Assembly: GCA_016716665.1 (NCBI GenBank)
Contig: JADJVH010000009.1
Location: 170,650-234,649 of the forward strand
Direction of reading: 5' to 3'
Origin: Candidatus Opimibacter iunctus
GTDB lineage: Bacteria > Bacteroidota > Bacteroidia > Chitinophagales > Saprospiraceae
Length of the DNA stretch: 64,000 nucleotides
Below are positions 63,340 to 64,000 of this stretch, piece after piece (within the stretch, counting starts at the first letter, position 1; each line of letters opens with the position of its first letter). The position numbers and the translations under genes are program-made. Below the pieces are notes generated by a model. The model worked only from the letters and a program-made list of their open reading frames with translations, did not search any database and was not told the origin of the DNA.

Positions 63340-63375
63340 TCGTGAAGGGACACAAAGCCTTGTGTCCCTTCACGA
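63340..63375. repeat. 16-bp-stem palindrome (REP-like)
   Basis: Perfect 16-base arms around an AGCC loop, with stem core GTGAAGGGACACA. No T-run follows on either strand, so it may serve as a repeat or processing hairpin rather than a classic terminator. It resembles 31664-31715 in design. Confidence 0.65.
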
Positions 63376-63452
63376 AAAATGAGTGTGGGTCCTGATGTGT
63401 GAACCATTTGATCCAAGTGAGCATTCTATTAAAGGAGATTGAATAAAAAGTA

Positions 63453-64000
63453 ATGAAGATGAGAAATATGATACCCGGCAGGGGATGGAAGCATTTCATG
63501 TTGCCCTGCATTGTGTTGTCTGCGGTGATGTATGCTGGTTGTATTGAAGAAGAGGATGGGGTGCCGGCCCCGCAGCCATGGCCTGTCATTTCTATTGCTG
63601 ACCTGACTGTTCAGGAAGGTGATGTAGATCAGGTCGTGCAATTTGTGGTCAGCCTCAAGGGAGAAAATACTACCAATGCGATCGTTACATTCTCTGCAGT
63701 TTCCGGAACAGCAGAGGATAGCTATGATTACGAAGTACTGTCTTCCGGGCGACTCATCTTTGCTCCCGGAGATACACAGAAGATCATATCCATCAATGTG
63801 ATCGGGGATGAAGTCAAGGAGACGAAGGAAAATTTCCAGATCAAAATCTATAACCCGATCAACTCCTATGTGGAGAAAGATGTGGCCACCGGGACAATCG
63901 AGGATGATGATGACAATGCAGCGGGCCTGGTGATACCTTCCGGCGGGTATGTTTCACCTGAGTCCTATCCCGGATATAATCTGACCTGGGCGGATGAATT
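63453..64000 (+). CDS. Calx-beta lipoprotein with GH16 start (3' end outside window)
   Basis: The frame is open to the window end. The lipobox MYAGC gives Cys30. A Calx-beta domain follows (VISIADLTVQEGDVDQVVQF, TFSAVSGTAEDSYDY, RLIFAPGDTQKIISINVIGD). The last residues are YVSPESYPGYNLTWADEF, the opening of a GH16 domain. This is a second, lipid-anchored glucanase of the locus, probably on the cell surface. An AAAGGAG lies 16 bases upstream of the ATG. Confidence 0.78.
   Translation, partial: MKMRNMIPGRGWKHFMLPCIVLSAVMYAGCIEEEDGVPAPQPWPVISIADLTVQEGDVDQVVQFVVSLKGENTTNAIVTFSAVSGTAEDSYDYEVLSSGRLIFAPGDTQKIISINVIGDEVKETKENFQIKIYNPINSYVEKDVATGTIEDDDDNAAGLVIPSGGYVSPESYPGYNLTWADE

Noticed and set aside
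1..64000. tRNA, rRNA, riboswitch or origin
   Set aside because: No tRNA T-arm with matching acceptor stems, rRNA segment, known riboswitch core or DnaA-box cluster was recognised by eye. A covariance-model scan (tRNAscan-SE, Rfam) would be decisive.

Overview
The window comes from a Bacteroidota chromosome, most likely a member of Saprospiria. Four things point there. It has T9SS type A C-terminal sorting domains. It has a SusC/SusD pair. The KDO genes mark a Gram-negative cell. Promoters match the TAnnTTTG -7 box of that phylum, and Shine-Dalgarno sites are largely absent. No rRNA, tRNA, CRISPR array, transposase or prophage module was recognised. Family names below come from reading the sequence by eye; no database search was run.

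Layout. 1-7.3 kb: the end of a T9SS-secreted protein, adk-obgE, a GH20 hexosaminidase and an LVIVD-repeat lipoprotein. 7.4-11.2 kb: a five-gene operon with an outer-membrane barrel, two paralogous lipoproteins, an ECF sigma factor, and a protein that joins an inner-membrane segment to an outer-membrane barrel. 11.4-18.8 kb: ferredoxin, MATE exporter, a Tat-exported GH109-like oxidoreductase, and a LytTR regulator with its propeller-type sensor kinase. 19.1-29.7 kb: a 1228-residue adhesin of about 47 YadA-head repeats ending in an S74 chaperone domain, translationally coupled to a giant secreted protein of roughly 2,300 residues. 29.8-36.9 kb: kdsD-kdsA-kdsC, an OlsB/GlsB-like N-acyltransferase, a PlsC-like acyltransferase and two hydrolases. 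36.9-44.6 kb: envelope proteins and lipoproteins, all on the minus strand. 44.8-50.9 kb: a cluster of small membrane and stress proteins (Thivi_2564, YtxH, holin-X-like, AI-2E, CsbD, sll1863 types, cupin). 51-64 kb: a beta-1,3-glucan (laminarin-type) utilisation locus. It holds a divergent transmembrane HTH regulator, a triplicated carbohydrate-binding protein, SusC, SusD, a PKD lipoprotein and two GH16 enzymes, the second cut by the window end.

Most notable observations. (1) Four stress-cluster genes share one promoter architecture with exact internal spacing: GTGKGAA, an octamer, 13 bases, a second octamer, then 24-25 bases to a -7 box. (2) The glucan locus has four TGTCGTA repeats on an 11-base helical phase between the divergent regulator and the first gene. 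(3) The adhesin repeat array has a higher-order pattern. (4) The ECF operon encodes a possible trans-envelope anti-sigma protein. (5) Six single-base frameshifts break otherwise well-preserved long secreted genes, several at homopolymers. This looks more like assembly indels than gene decay. Broken genes are listed as separate fragments and cross-referenced.
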